A stretch of DNA of 64,000 nt. Origin: Molossus alvarezi. Its lineage: Eukaryota > Chordata > Mammalia > Chiroptera > Molossidae. Both the position numbers and the translations under genes were made by a program. The DNA lies in contig CM073908.1 of NCBI GenBank assembly GCA_037176705.1, positions 132,359,430 through 132,423,429 of the forward strand, in the 5' to 3' direction. This document shows positions 54,675 to 64,000 of this stretch, piece after piece; position 1 is the stretch's first letter, and every line of letters starts with the position of its first letter. The notes under the pieces were generated by a model. That model was not told the DNA's origin. It did not search any database and saw only the letters and a list, made by a program, of their open reading frames with translations.

Positions 54675-55350
54675 CCCCTCTTCTGTCCATTGATAGATGA
54701 CTGGATAAAAAGGATGTAGAACGCTAGTTCAAAAGAATATATGCAACCTATGTTCACTGCAGCACTATTCACAATAGCCAAGATATAGAAGCAACCCAAG
54801 TGCCCATCAACAGATGAGCAGATAGAAAAGTGGTAGTACATATATATAATGGAATATTACTCGGCCATAAAAAAGAATGAAATCTTACCATTTGCAACAG
54901 CATGGATGGACCTAGGGGGTATGCAACAGCATGGATGGACCTAGGGGGGATTGTGTCAAGCGAAATAAGTGAGACAGACAAAAACAAGTACCATAAGATT
55001 TCACTTACATGTGGAATCTATAGAACAAAATAAATGAACAAACAAAATAGAAACAGACGCATAGATACAAAGAACAGAGGGGTGAGGTGTTGAGGGGCTG
55101 GGTGAAAAAGGTGAAGGGATTAAAAAGTAGACATTTGTAGTTGCAAAACAGCCACAGGAATGTAAACTACAGCAAAGGGAATATAGTCAATAATACTGTA
55201 ATAACTATGTACGATGGGGCATACCCGAAATATCGAGGGGATCGCTTTGTAAAGTATGTGACTGCCTAACCACTATACTGTACACCTGACACTAAAACAA
55301 AATAATATTCAATATAAACTGTAATTGAAAAATAACATTTAAAATTTTAA
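54675..55350 (+). mobile_element. LINE-1 3' end, copy A
   Basis: The end of ORF2 and the 3'UTR of an L1: 'cactattcacaatagccaag', 'caacccaagtgcccatcaac', 'ggaatattactcggcc', 'catggatggacctagg', then 3'UTR phrases ending ctgtaattgaaaaataac. A 28-nt internal tandem duplication ('gcaacagcatggatggac' repeated) lies at about 54894-54951. ORF2 is broken and truncated: no functional retrotransposon. Confidence 0.93.
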
Positions 55351-55352
55351 AA

Positions 55353-55842
55353 AGCTGTGGTACATCTATACAATGGAATATTACTTGGCCACACAAAAGA
55401 ATGAAATTTTATCATTTGCAACAACATGGATGGACCTAGCGGGTATTATTAGGCTAAGTGACATTAGTGACAGAGAAAGGCAAATACCATATGATTTCAC
55501 TTATATGTGAAACCTAAAAAAATAAAAATAAACAAAACAGAAACAGACTCATAGATACAGAGAACAGACTGATGGTTGCCAAGTGGGAGGGAGGTTGGGG
55601 GGCTGGATGAAGAAGGTGAAGGGATTAAGAAGCACAAATTAGCAGCTACCAAATAGTCACAGGGATGTAAAGTGCAGCACAGGGAATACAGTCAATAATA
55701 TTGCAATAACTATGTATGGTGCCAGGTGGGTACTAGACTTATAGGGAGGGAATCATTTCATAAGTTGAATGAATGTTTAACCATTATGCTGTTCACCTGA
55801 AACTAGTATTGAATGTCAACTGTAAATTAAAAAACTAATACA
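55353..55842 (+). mobile_element. LINE-1 3' end, copy B
   Basis: A second, related L1 3' end in the same orientation directly behind copy A, starting 'ctgtggtacatctatacaat' and ending 'caactgtaaattaaaaaac'. It differs from copy A by many substitutions, so it is either an independent insertion into the A tail of copy A or an old tandem arrangement. No coding capacity. Confidence 0.92.
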
Positions 55843-55967
55843 TACATAAATATAGTATTAAAAAATGCTCTTTATGCAGGATCCCTCTCTATTCTTCAAT
55901 TCTGAATTCTTAGAGAGCAAGGATACTATCTTATTTGTCTCTTAGAACAAGGAATCCAATACATATT

Positions 55968-56238
55968 TTTTTGTTGTTGTTAATCCTCACTTGAGGATAT
56001 TTTTCCATTGATTTTTAGAGAGAGTGGAAAGAAAGAGAAAGAGGGAAAGAGGGAGAGGAAGAGAGAGAGAGAAACATCGATGTGAGAGAGACACATCAAT
56101 TGGTTGCCTCCCACACGTACCATGACTGGGGTCGAGGATCAAACCTGCACCCAGGCACATGCCCTTGACCAGGAATTGAACCCTTGACCCTTTGGTGCTA
56201 GGCCAACACTCTAACCATTGAGTCACACCAGCCAGAGC
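55968..56238 (-). mobile_element. Ves-type bat SINE
   Basis: Inverted: 'taatcctcacttgaggatat', GA-rich part, 'gagagagacacatcaattgg', inverted head ending cacaccagccagagc. No clear target-site duplication. Confidence 0.92.
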
Positions 56239-57107
56239 AAAGTCCACGACATGTTTAATGACAATGAATAGAGAGGAAAGTATGGTGAACTTGGAATCAA
56301 AGTGCCACATTGCTAGATGTTTGGAGAGGGAGAAATGCAGTTCACACAAAACAAACTTACCAAGAAAACAGGTTCTTTTTATTGCAAATACTTAATTTAA
56401 TAATATGCCAACTGTGGCACTTCAACTTTTGCTAGTAATTTCATTTTTTATATAGTAAAATCCAGTTTATTTAGAACAGATGCAGGGAACCAGGTATTTT
56501 TGTTCCCTCAATATGATGATTGATGAAAAGGTAATAAAGGACTGTTGGCCACTTTTTGAACTGTTAATACAACAGTTTATGTTAATAGCAAAATTATATT
56601 CTATATAGTCTCTTTTATGAGTCAGAGTATTCCATCATTATGAACACCCATCAATGTGGTACAGTGGAAATTTCTAGTTACAACTTTTTGACTAGTTGGA
56701 TTTCTATACAAAATGCAATTATTAGTGCTAAATCTAAATTTAGGATTTTGGATTACTAGGGAAAGAAAAAAAAAAAAAAAAAAAAAACAAAGCCAGGAGA
56801 AAAAATAAACATAACAGGAGACAGGTATTTAGTTGAGGTTGAAGATCAAATTGTTGATTTTATTCTTCAGAGAGAGAAAAGCTGGACACTGGCCAGCTGA
56901 GTGGAGAAGCCCCAGAAGGATGCTTGTGACTCGGGGTGGAGCTTGGTAAAGAGGATCCCTGATAACATCAACCACACATTTCTAGCACAGAGCTATTAAT
57001 ACAAGCCATCCAAAGTGGGTCTTTATATATTTATATTATGCAGAGAGTAAGTTTGAGAACGACATGAATAGCAAAATTCATTTTCTTTTAATTTTTTGTT
57101 TTTTTAA
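56239..57107 (-). other. POLA1: POLA1 intron, AT-rich
   Basis: AT-rich unique sequence with an A-run at 56766-56787. No exon recognised. Confidence 0.45.
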
Positions 57108-57315
57108 ACATTTTTTTCTTTATTGATTTTAGAGAGAGAGGAAGGGACAGGGAGAGAGAGATAGAAACATGATGAGAGAGAACATTGATTGGCCGCTTCC
57201 TGCATGCCCCCCACTGGGGATCGGGCCCACAGCCTGGGCATGTGCCCTGACCTGGAACCGGCGACCTCTTGGTGCATGGGTCGCTGCTCAATCACTGAGC
57301 CACACCAGCCTGGCT
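57108..57315 (-). mobile_element. Ves-type bat SINE, short-tail subtype
   Basis: Inverted: 'tttctttattgattttagag', 'gaacattgattggccgcttc', 'ggggatcgggcccacagcc', inverted head ending cacaccagcctggct. Confidence 0.93.
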
Positions 57316-57540
57316 ATTTATTTTTTTAAAATTTCCCCCTACTGACCCCCTCCCTGCCTTCACTGCACTGTTGTCTATGTCCATTGGTTATGCATACATG
57401 CATATAAGTTCCTTGGTTTATCTCTTCCCTCCCCCCTCCCCTTCCCTCTGAGGTTTGTCAGTGTTTTCCCTGCTTCCACGTCTCTGGTGCTATTTTGTTC
57501 GTCAGTTACTGCAGCCCCTCAAATGACCTACACATAATCT
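57316..57540. repeat. Probable LINE-derived or other dispersed repeat
   Basis: 'gtctatgtccattggttatg', 'catacatgcatataagttcc' and the pyrimidine-rich 'cttccctcccccctcccc' are reminiscent of a dispersed LINE-associated segment. I cannot assign the family. Confidence 0.3.
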
Positions 57541-58699
57541 CCATCCAGATAGAAAGATGCGGGAAGGATGGCCCCTAAACCAGTGCAGTAATCTGGGCGA
57601 GGGAAGAGGGAGTAGGCCAGGGGATGTACACTTCTCCAGTGTTTGAATCTTTTACCACAAAAATACATGTAGCACTTGTAACTAAAAAAAAGTTAAATGC
57701 ATCTCGACTCTTCTTGGATGAAAAAACAAAAGAGAGATATTCGGTGAAAGTTCTGAAAGAACTGGAGCACAGCACCCTCTGTTGCCTTAAATTCAACCCA
57801 TTAAAGCTGCTCTCCATGAAAACAAAAATAAAAAAGGTCACTCCATTAATGGTGACATTTAGGATAACAAGAAAGAAGCCACCTTTCTTATGTTCTGGCA
57901 CACAAAAATCCAACACCAAAATGTTATTAAATCAAGTTAGTATCACTAAAAAATATGCTCTATTTCCCATTATTTATGAAGCCTTATCCTTTTCTTTCTT
58001 ACCAATTACATTCCCTATCATTTCCAAAATATACAAACTGTTTTCAATCAACGGATTTCTTTATTACAGCGTGCAGCGTGCTTGTTACTGCCTCTTTTCT
58101 ATATTGAATCTTTGATTGGACAAGCATTTTGAATTTAACATGGACTATGATTGCACATATCAAACAAATTAAAGCTGCCAATCTCTTTTTGGAGACCATC
58201 CTTTATATACACTACCACCGAGCAGCACCCTAAGTGTATTTGCTTCGGAAAAATGGGGCAGGAGTGAAGAAATGATTGCTGTCAGGCTTTGCCATGTTAT
58301 CTAGCTGCTCTTACATTCATCCTAATTATTGCTGTCCTGGTTAAAATATATTCTGTAACTCTGATGTCAAAACCATCCAAGTAGCTTTTATAACATTAAG
58401 CATTCTTCATAATCTTAAAAAGGACTTGATAAACCTGAAGGGTGAAAAACTACAACAGACTGGAGAGGAGGATGCGAAAGCTCACTTGGGAATTCTCCAA
58501 TAAACTTGCTTTTAGATGATGGGGGTGGGTGGCGACAGTGGTATTTTTTTCTGTTTCCCCCCTTAGAACATGCCAATATACCCCAGGGCAGCTGTCTGCT
58601 GAGGAATGTGAAGAGGTTTTCCATTAAGTGGCACTGGAAAAAAACTCTATTTTAATACTAGGCAAGGTTAGTACTCAAGGTTTAAAATCCAGTAAGTCA
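57541..58699 (-). other. POLA1: POLA1 intron, unique, possibly conserved
   Basis: Repeat-free. 58100-58420 contains TAAT-type cores (catcctaattattgctg) and may be regulatory. The 163-aa open frame at 57624-58115 is AT-rich, has no domain and is not called. Confidence 0.4.
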
Positions 58700-58941
58700 G
58701 CCCTGGCCGGTTTGACTCAGCGGTAGAGCATCGGCCCTCAGACCAATGAGTCTGGGTTCGATTCCGGCCAAAGGCACATACCTTGGTTGTGGTTAGTCCC
58801 CAGCCCTGGTCGGGGTCGTGCAGGAGGCAACCAATCAATGTGTCCCTCTCACATAGATGTTTCTCTCTCCCTCCCTTTCTCTCCCTCCCACTCTGTCTGA
58901 AGATAAACTGAAAAATATCCTCGGGTGAGGATTAAAAAAAT
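58700..58941 (+). mobile_element. Ves-type bat SINE
   Basis: Head gccctggccggtttgactca, B box-like gggttcgattccgg, CT-rich part, tail atatcctcgggtgaggatta. The 16-bp repeat aaaatccagtaagtca at 58684-58699 and 58942-58957 is a perfect target-site duplication. Confidence 0.96.
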
Positions 58942-58957
58942 AAAATCCAGTAAGTCA

Positions 58958-60227
58958 AACTGAAATGTTTTCAAAAACTTAAAGATAAAATTCTGGAGTT
59001 AAAGCAGCATTACTTGTTTTTCAAATGAGAACTATGTAGAAGAAATACAATAATAAATACTAGAATATTACCTAAATCGTTAAGACAAATGTTGGTTAGA
59101 CCCTACTAAACATCAGGCTTTGCCATCTTACAAACTACATGAGATAGTGTCAGAAGCTTTTTTTACTTGAACTGTCAACTAGAGGTGAGAATATTGAGGA
59201 AAGAGGACTCCTCTCTGATACCTTTGTTTCTCCTGTGAACCACGCAGCGACTCTTAAGGAAAGGGTTTCAGGTTCAACTTTGGAAACTGAAAAAAAGCTG
59301 CAAAAACATACAGGGAAGAAAGAAAACTTTCCTGGAACTAGTCTTCTTGCTATTTTTAACGGAGGGGTTTGGTTGGCTGCTCACCTTTCTCCCCCCCCCC
59401 CAAATTGTGAAAGTCAAGGCAATGATTCCCACAATATAGTTCAACTTTTGCAAACTCAGCAAAAGAACCTGGCCTCCTGTCTTGCCAAGAACTAGATGAT
59501 AGGAAGGAGTAATGGTGCTGAGGTCAGGCGGCTGTATCCATTTTATTCATTCAGTCACTCATCAGCCATGCAGTGAGCATCCACCATCAGACACGGCGAA
59601 CTCAGGGCTTAGCAATACAAGGATGAAAATGACAGTAACCAGATCTAGATCCAAGGACATCATCGTTCAGTGGAAGAGAGGTGCATGGGAAAAAGCAGAT
59701 GTGACTAAAGCTTCCAAGTGCCACATGAGGATGGGACAGGGTCAGAGGAAGGTTCCCCAGAAGGAGCCACATTTGAGCCAGGAAAGCATGAACAGAGCTG
59801 GAGTGAGAGTCTGTAGAGAACTCAAAAGTTTAAAAAACATTGATCTTCCATTTACCAAGCTAGCCTTGATATCAGCATGTGTTCATGTTTTCCAATGAGT
59901 AGACTTTTAGTTTATGCACTTTTGTTGTATACAATTCTAGTACAAACTGCTTCTGTACAGAGTGAACACTAATAGCAAAGTGTTTGATATCCAGGCAGAT
60001 TGGTCGATGGGGGCACATATCCTGTATTGAGAATTTTAAGGACTTGAACCCTCCCATCCCTGGAGCAACCTGATATGGAGGACACATTACCAGGTTAATT
60101 AGGTTCATTCAATTGTTCCAATTGATTCATTGATGGCCTCATCGATGATTTTTTTTTTGGTGGGGGGAGGGCTAATTGATGTTTCCAGCATGCCAGCATA
60201 GGATTTACTTATTTACTTATTTTTTTT
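58958..60227 (-). other. POLA1: POLA1 intron with an L2 fragment
   Basis: Mostly unique. 59540-59680 ('cattcattcagtcactcatc', 'gcaatacaaggatgaaaatg') is a probable L2 remnant. C-run at 59392-59402. No exon recognised. Confidence 0.45.
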
Positions 60228-60474
60228 TTTTTATCCTCACCCGAGGATATTTTTCCATTTTTTGTACAGATAGAGTGGGAGGGAGAGAGAGAAAGAGAGA
60301 GAGAGTGAGAGAAACATCGACGTGAAGGGACACATCGAGTGGCTGCCACCCGCGCGACCAACCAGGGCCGGGGACAAACTGCAACCGAAGTATGTGCCCT
60401 TAGCGGGAATCGAACCCGGGTCTCTCCGGACCGCAGGCCGACGCTCTAACCGCTGAGCCAAACCGACCAGGGCT
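60228..60474 (-). mobile_element. Ves-type bat SINE
   Basis: Inverted: 'ttatcctcacccgaggatat', GA-rich part, 'gagaaacatcgacgtg', inverted head ending gagccaaaccgaccagggct. Flanking copies of atttacttatttttt support the insertion site. Confidence 0.95.
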
Positions 60475-60482
60475 ATTTACTT

Positions 60483-60694
60483 ATTTTTTTTTAAATTGAT
60501 TTTACAGAGAGAGGAAGTGAGAGGAAGAGAGAGATAGAAACATCTATGAGAGAGAACATCGACTGGCCACCTCCTGCATGTCCCCCACTGGGGATCAGGC
60601 CCACAACCTGGGCATGTGCCCTGACCAGTAATCAAACCAGTGACCTCTTGATGCATGGGTCAATGCTCAACCACTGAGCCACACCGGCTGGGCT
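60483..60694 (-). mobile_element. Ves-type bat SINE, short-tail subtype
   Basis: Inverted: oligo-T, 'aaattgattttacagagaga', 'ggggatcaggcccacaacc', inverted head ending cacaccggctgggct. It sits back to back with the previous SINE in the same orientation, apparently inserted at that element's target-site copy. Confidence 0.94.
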
Positions 60695-61599
60695 GAAATG
60701 CACAGTATTAATACTGCCCATAAATTAAAGTCACAGATTTCAAACTACCACATTGTGAAAACCTATTTGGTGTCAACTACCTAATTTCAAAACCTCCTGT
60801 GTGCCTACTATTACCAAGGCAGTCAGTTAAAATAAGACATACAAATGCCAGGATGACACTTTATATAATTCAAGAATTCTAGGATATATATAAGAATATC
60901 AGAATTCAGGTAGAAATAGTTCTTTAGTTGTTTGTTATGAAAATACTTTTAAATTTGAGCTCTAATAACTATAATTGACTTTGTGAACTCCATGGTATAC
61001 TCAGATCTTTACATATAGCCAACTAATTCACCAGTCTAAAGTGGCATATAATATTTGCACCCTGGGGGTAGGACTAATCCTCACAAGTCATTTAGTAGCT
61101 GTAGGTCTATCTGTAAGTTGGTGTGGTGCACCTTCAGCAGAATCCAGCTACAAGGTGTGTTCTGCCTAGCTAATAGTGTTCACATTTGAAAAAATTGGAA
61201 TGCCTTTGGGTAGGACATACATTCCCCAGTTGCCACCATTCAACACCTCCCCCCTCCAATTGACACCCTGACATTTGGTCCTTGAAAGGGGGCTTGAGTT
61301 TACAGCCCTTGCATTAGATTATAATGCAAAATGAACTTGATTTCATGAGCACCTAGGGCACACCTGAAGAGTAGCAGCAGAAGCACAAACTCCTTCAAAT
61401 ATCTAATCTTTTAGATCATGAGAGTTTTAGTGATTTGAAAATGAGTTCTATGCTGCCCAAAAAGACTGGCAGAGAGTTATTAGTTTGAGAGGGAAATCAG
61501 GTATAACTTATTTCTATCTAAATGGTTCCAGATGGGATTTTGCTGACACAATACACCAACTTTCTTTTCTTTTAAAGATATTTTGAAAAGGTTCTAGAG
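60695..61599 (-). other. POLA1: POLA1 intron, AT-rich unique sequence
   Basis: No exon or transposon recognised. Confidence 0.45.
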
Positions 61600-61798
61600 C
61601 AGCAGTTCTCAACCTGTGGGTCGTGACCCCTTTGGGGGGGTCAAACGACCCTTTCACAGGGATTGCCTATGGCAATTCATAACAGTAGCAAAATTACAGT
61701 TATGAAGTAGCAACGAAAATAGTTTTATGGTTGGGGGTCACCACAACATGAGGAACTGTATTAAAGGGTCACGGCATTAGGAAGGTTGAGAACCACTG
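61600..61798 (-). mobile_element. SPIN-type hAT transposon, non-autonomous (MITE)
   Basis: 199 bp with terminal inverted repeats: left cagcagttctcaacctg, right (inverted) cagtggttctcaacctt. Internal 'cataacagtagcaaaatt', 'agttatgaagtagcaacg' and 'ggtcaccacaacatgagg' match the SPIN (Space Invader) family. The 8-bp target sites ttctagag (61592-61599) and ctctagag (61799-61806) fit the TCTAGA-centred preference of the family. The transposase region is absent. SPIN is known to have entered several tetrapod lineages, bats included, by horizontal transfer (Pace et al. 2008, from memory). Confidence 0.93.
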
Positions 61799-61806
61799 CT
61801 CTAGAG

Positions 61807-62592
61807 ATTCCTTATGTGATTATAAATAAAGACTTCTGTATTGTTATAGATTTATCACTATATATCAAGTTGGTTGCACATACAGTATCTTATTTAGTCA
61901 ATATACCAACTCTATGAAGGACAGGCATTACTGACACAGTATTAAGTTATTCCTGATTCTGCAACATCTCTTTGAGGAATGTTGGAAAACTCACAGCATG
62001 GCAGTCTGTGGGAGAGTTAACAGAGGCACAACAATGGGGATCCAGGTTTTCTGAACGCCAAGGCTATGGGTTCTCCACCGGCTGTGACCCCTGGAAGAGG
62101 GGTTTTGCAAAGATGAGACAAGGAGTCTTTTCAGAGGATCATCTACAACCCTGTATGATTGGTCTGAACCAGGCTGGGGCAAGGTGGCTCTTTTTCCATC
62201 ACCATGAATTGGAATCGGACATACCATTTATTTTCTTGGCGTAATAGAGAACACTGATATTTTATTGAGGGTAACCTAGGTTCAGGTTTTATTGTTTTAT
62301 TTAGAGATAATCTTGAACTGAATGTCTCCCACTTGAAACATTTCATAAAATACTATTAATCAAGCCTTTCTATGTGCATGTTTGGGGTCAGTTTTTAACA
62401 CAAAATGATCATTTTAAATATACACAGATTCTACCATTTCTTAATGAAACACACAATCCAAGAACTAAGATGAATCTGGAAGTTATTATTTTTTAATCTA
62501 AGAAGATAGGTTGGTTTTATGTGATTGAAGGGAGAGGAGAATAAATAAATAGGGATTATTTTTATATAGCGCCAAGATTTCATGAAGTTACC

Positions 62593-62639
<47 letters not shown>

Positions 62640-62683
62640 AATGAAAACTATTAATAGCATAGAAGAAACTCCTGTAGACTTTT
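61807..62683 (-). other. POLA1: POLA1 intron with AT microsatellite
   Basis: Unique AT-rich sequence with an (AT)n run at 62594-62635. No exon recognised. Confidence 0.5.
62594..62635. repeat. (AT)n microsatellite
   Basis: Uninterrupted run of about 21 AT units. Confidence 0.98.
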
Positions 62684-62945
62684 TTATTTTAATCCTCACC
62701 TAAGGATATTTTTCCATTTATCTTCAGACGGAGTAGGAAGGAAGGAGGGAGGAGGAAGAGGAGGAGGAGGAGAGAGAGAGAGAGAGAGAGGCGAGAGAGA
62801 CACATTGATTGGTTGCCTCCTGCACAACCCCAGTCAGGGCAGGGACTAAACTGCAACCAAGGTACGTGCCCTTGACCAGAATCGAACCCGAGACTCTCTG
62901 GTCTGCAGGCCGATGCTCTAACCACGGAGAAAACCGGCCAGGGCT
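62684..62945 (-). mobile_element. Ves-type bat SINE
   Basis: Inverted: 'taatcctcacctaaggatat', (GGA)n/(GA)n part, inverted B box-like cgaacccgag, head ending aaccggccagggct. The repeat cctgtagactttt at 62671-62683 and 62946-62958 is a perfect target-site duplication. Confidence 0.95.
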
Positions 62946-63097
62946 CCTGTAGACTTTTAAAATAATTATACTCATCTCGCAAGCCACATTACAAATTTTG
63001 AATAGATAACCTCTTCATAGCAGTAATAAGTGCAAAGGCCGAGAATACATGAACTGCTGTATTCTTTTATAGCATATTAAGCAAAGAGAAGGAATAG

Positions 63098-63548
63098 TGA
63101 AGGGCTGGAGAGTATGACCTCTGAGTCCCACACACCTGGGTTGAAGATCTGAATGTGCCATTTACCAGATAAGCTACTCAATCTACCCCACCCTACCCTC
63201 AGTTTCCTCTCCTCTAATAACAATACCTTGTTGTATATTTAAAAGTTGCTAAGAGAGTGGATCTTAAAAGTTCTCATCAGAAGAAAACAGATTTTAACCA
63301 TGTGAGGTGATGGATTCAGCTAAACTTACTGTGGTAATAATGTTTCTCTATACATACTAAATCGTTAATTTGGATACTTTAAACTTATACAATGTTATAT
63401 ATCAATGACATCTCAATGGAATGGGAGAAATCATAGTACATATCTCAAAGTTTTGTTTTTGGTAAGGCTAAATGAAATGTACATAAAGTACTTACTATGA
63501 TGCTTAGTGTATAGTAAATGCTCAATAAAATACTAGCTATAATTATTA
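63098..63548 (+). repeat. MIR interrupted by an L1 3' end
   Basis: MIR left part at 63098-63228 ('cacacacctgggttgaag', 'cagtttcctctcctcta') and right part at about 63426-63548 ('gcttagtgtatagtaaatgc'). In between, 63228-63425 is an L1 3'UTR ('aaaagttgctaagagagtgg', 'cttaaaagttctcatcag', 'caatgttatatatcaatgac'). Confidence 0.75.
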
Positions 63549-64000
63549 CCTATTCATTCCACACCTATTTATAGTAAAGATTTGAGTTGTTCTGTAATCA
63601 AAAGAAATTTGCCCAAGTTAGTATGATATCTGTTTAATGGCATTTATAATCATAATCATTATTGTGCTATATTATAATTAGGCACAAATGGTAAACTGCT
63701 GGTGTAATTGATTGTAATTAGTATACAGTCAAACAATTTTTTAGTTTTTCTCTTCTTTGTTCTTGATCTAACATGTGATCAATATTTTTATCAACTGTTT
63801 CCCCTCATTTACTAGTTGTGTGATTTTGACACATTATATATCCTCTATATAACATTTCCTTTTCCTCTCTGTGAAATGGTAATAAGACCCATTTCGTCAT
63901 TAAGACTGAACAGTAAAATACAGTCAAGTCCAAAAAGTCAATGTAATATATGAAGATGTAGTTCAAATGTAAAGATAACATACACAGGGGCATAGCAGAG
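63549..64000 (-). other. POLA1: POLA1 intron, AT-rich window edge
   Basis: 63600-63740 is rich in TAAT/ATTA cores (ataatcataatcattattg, ataattaggc, gtaattgattgtaattag) and repeat-free, so it may be regulatory. No exon recognised before the window ends. Confidence 0.4.

Noticed and set aside
54675..55842. Intact retrotransposon coding region
   Set aside because: Only the last part of L1 ORF2 plus 3'UTR is present, with stops and a duplication. No complete reverse transcriptase or ORF1.
57624..58115. 163-aa + strand frame in the POLA1 intron
   Set aside because: AT-rich composition, no recognisable domain, no splice or poly(A) context, wrong strand for POLA1. Best explained as chance.

Overview
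This is a vertebrate (mammalian) nuclear window, almost certainly from the X chromosome of a vespertilionid-type bat. The mammalian call rests on two recognisable genes in the order and tail-to-tail orientation known from other mammals: ARX (complete, + strand, five exons, 15888-26658) and the last coding exon of POLA1 (- strand, 35135-35280). The bat call rests on 22 tRNA-derived SINEs of the Ves type and on a SPIN hAT transposon with its duplicated target site, a combination known from vesper bats. No bacterial, viral or plasmid genes are present, and there is no CRISPR array, operon or other prokaryotic-style system.

Layout. 1-6430 is repeat-rich upstream flank: seven SINEs, MIR remnants, a degenerate GC-rich tandem-repeat tract with an embedded GT/GC minisatellite, and a hAT fragment. 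6431-15480 is the 5' flank of ARX: unique sequence, two GC-rich CpG-island-like stretches (about 8680-9400 and 10400-11470, the second with a strong CTCF-like motif) and several quiet AT-rich stretches. 15480-27620 is the ARX transcription unit (promoter with CCAAT, E-box and TATA-like motifs, five exons, 3'UTR with AATAAA at 27595). 27621-34080 is the ARX-POLA1 intergenic interval with a CpG island and two enhancer-like AT-rich blocks. 34080-35280 is the 3' end of POLA1. From 35281 to the right edge the window lies in one large POLA1 intron, populated by SINEs, L1, L2, MIR and hAT copies and by enhancer-like blocks, the clearest being 40480-41520.

The predicted ARX protein is 554 aa. The octapeptide, acidic stretch, complete paired-type homeodomain and C-terminal OAR motif are intact. 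The unusual part is the alanine tracts: tract 1 has 16 alanines, but tract 2 is short and broken by a valine, and tract 3 ends in threonine.

How the parts fit: ARX is a dosage-sensitive forebrain, pancreas and gonad regulator whose long-range enhancers are known to lie in the ARX-POLA1 interval and inside POLA1 introns. The window matches that picture: a 27-kb zone around ARX has no lineage-specific SINE although both flanks are full of them, and the large POLA1 intron acts mostly as regulatory real estate. I found no undescribed gene system. The best leads are the interrupted alanine tract, the SINE desert with a candidate convergent CTCF pair, a 14-bp homeodomain/NKX-like motif shared by two enhancer-like blocks, an L1 poly(A) signal beside the POLA1 terminal exon, and the conserved tail hairpin of the SINEs. 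All statements about human orthologues are from memory, not from an alignment.
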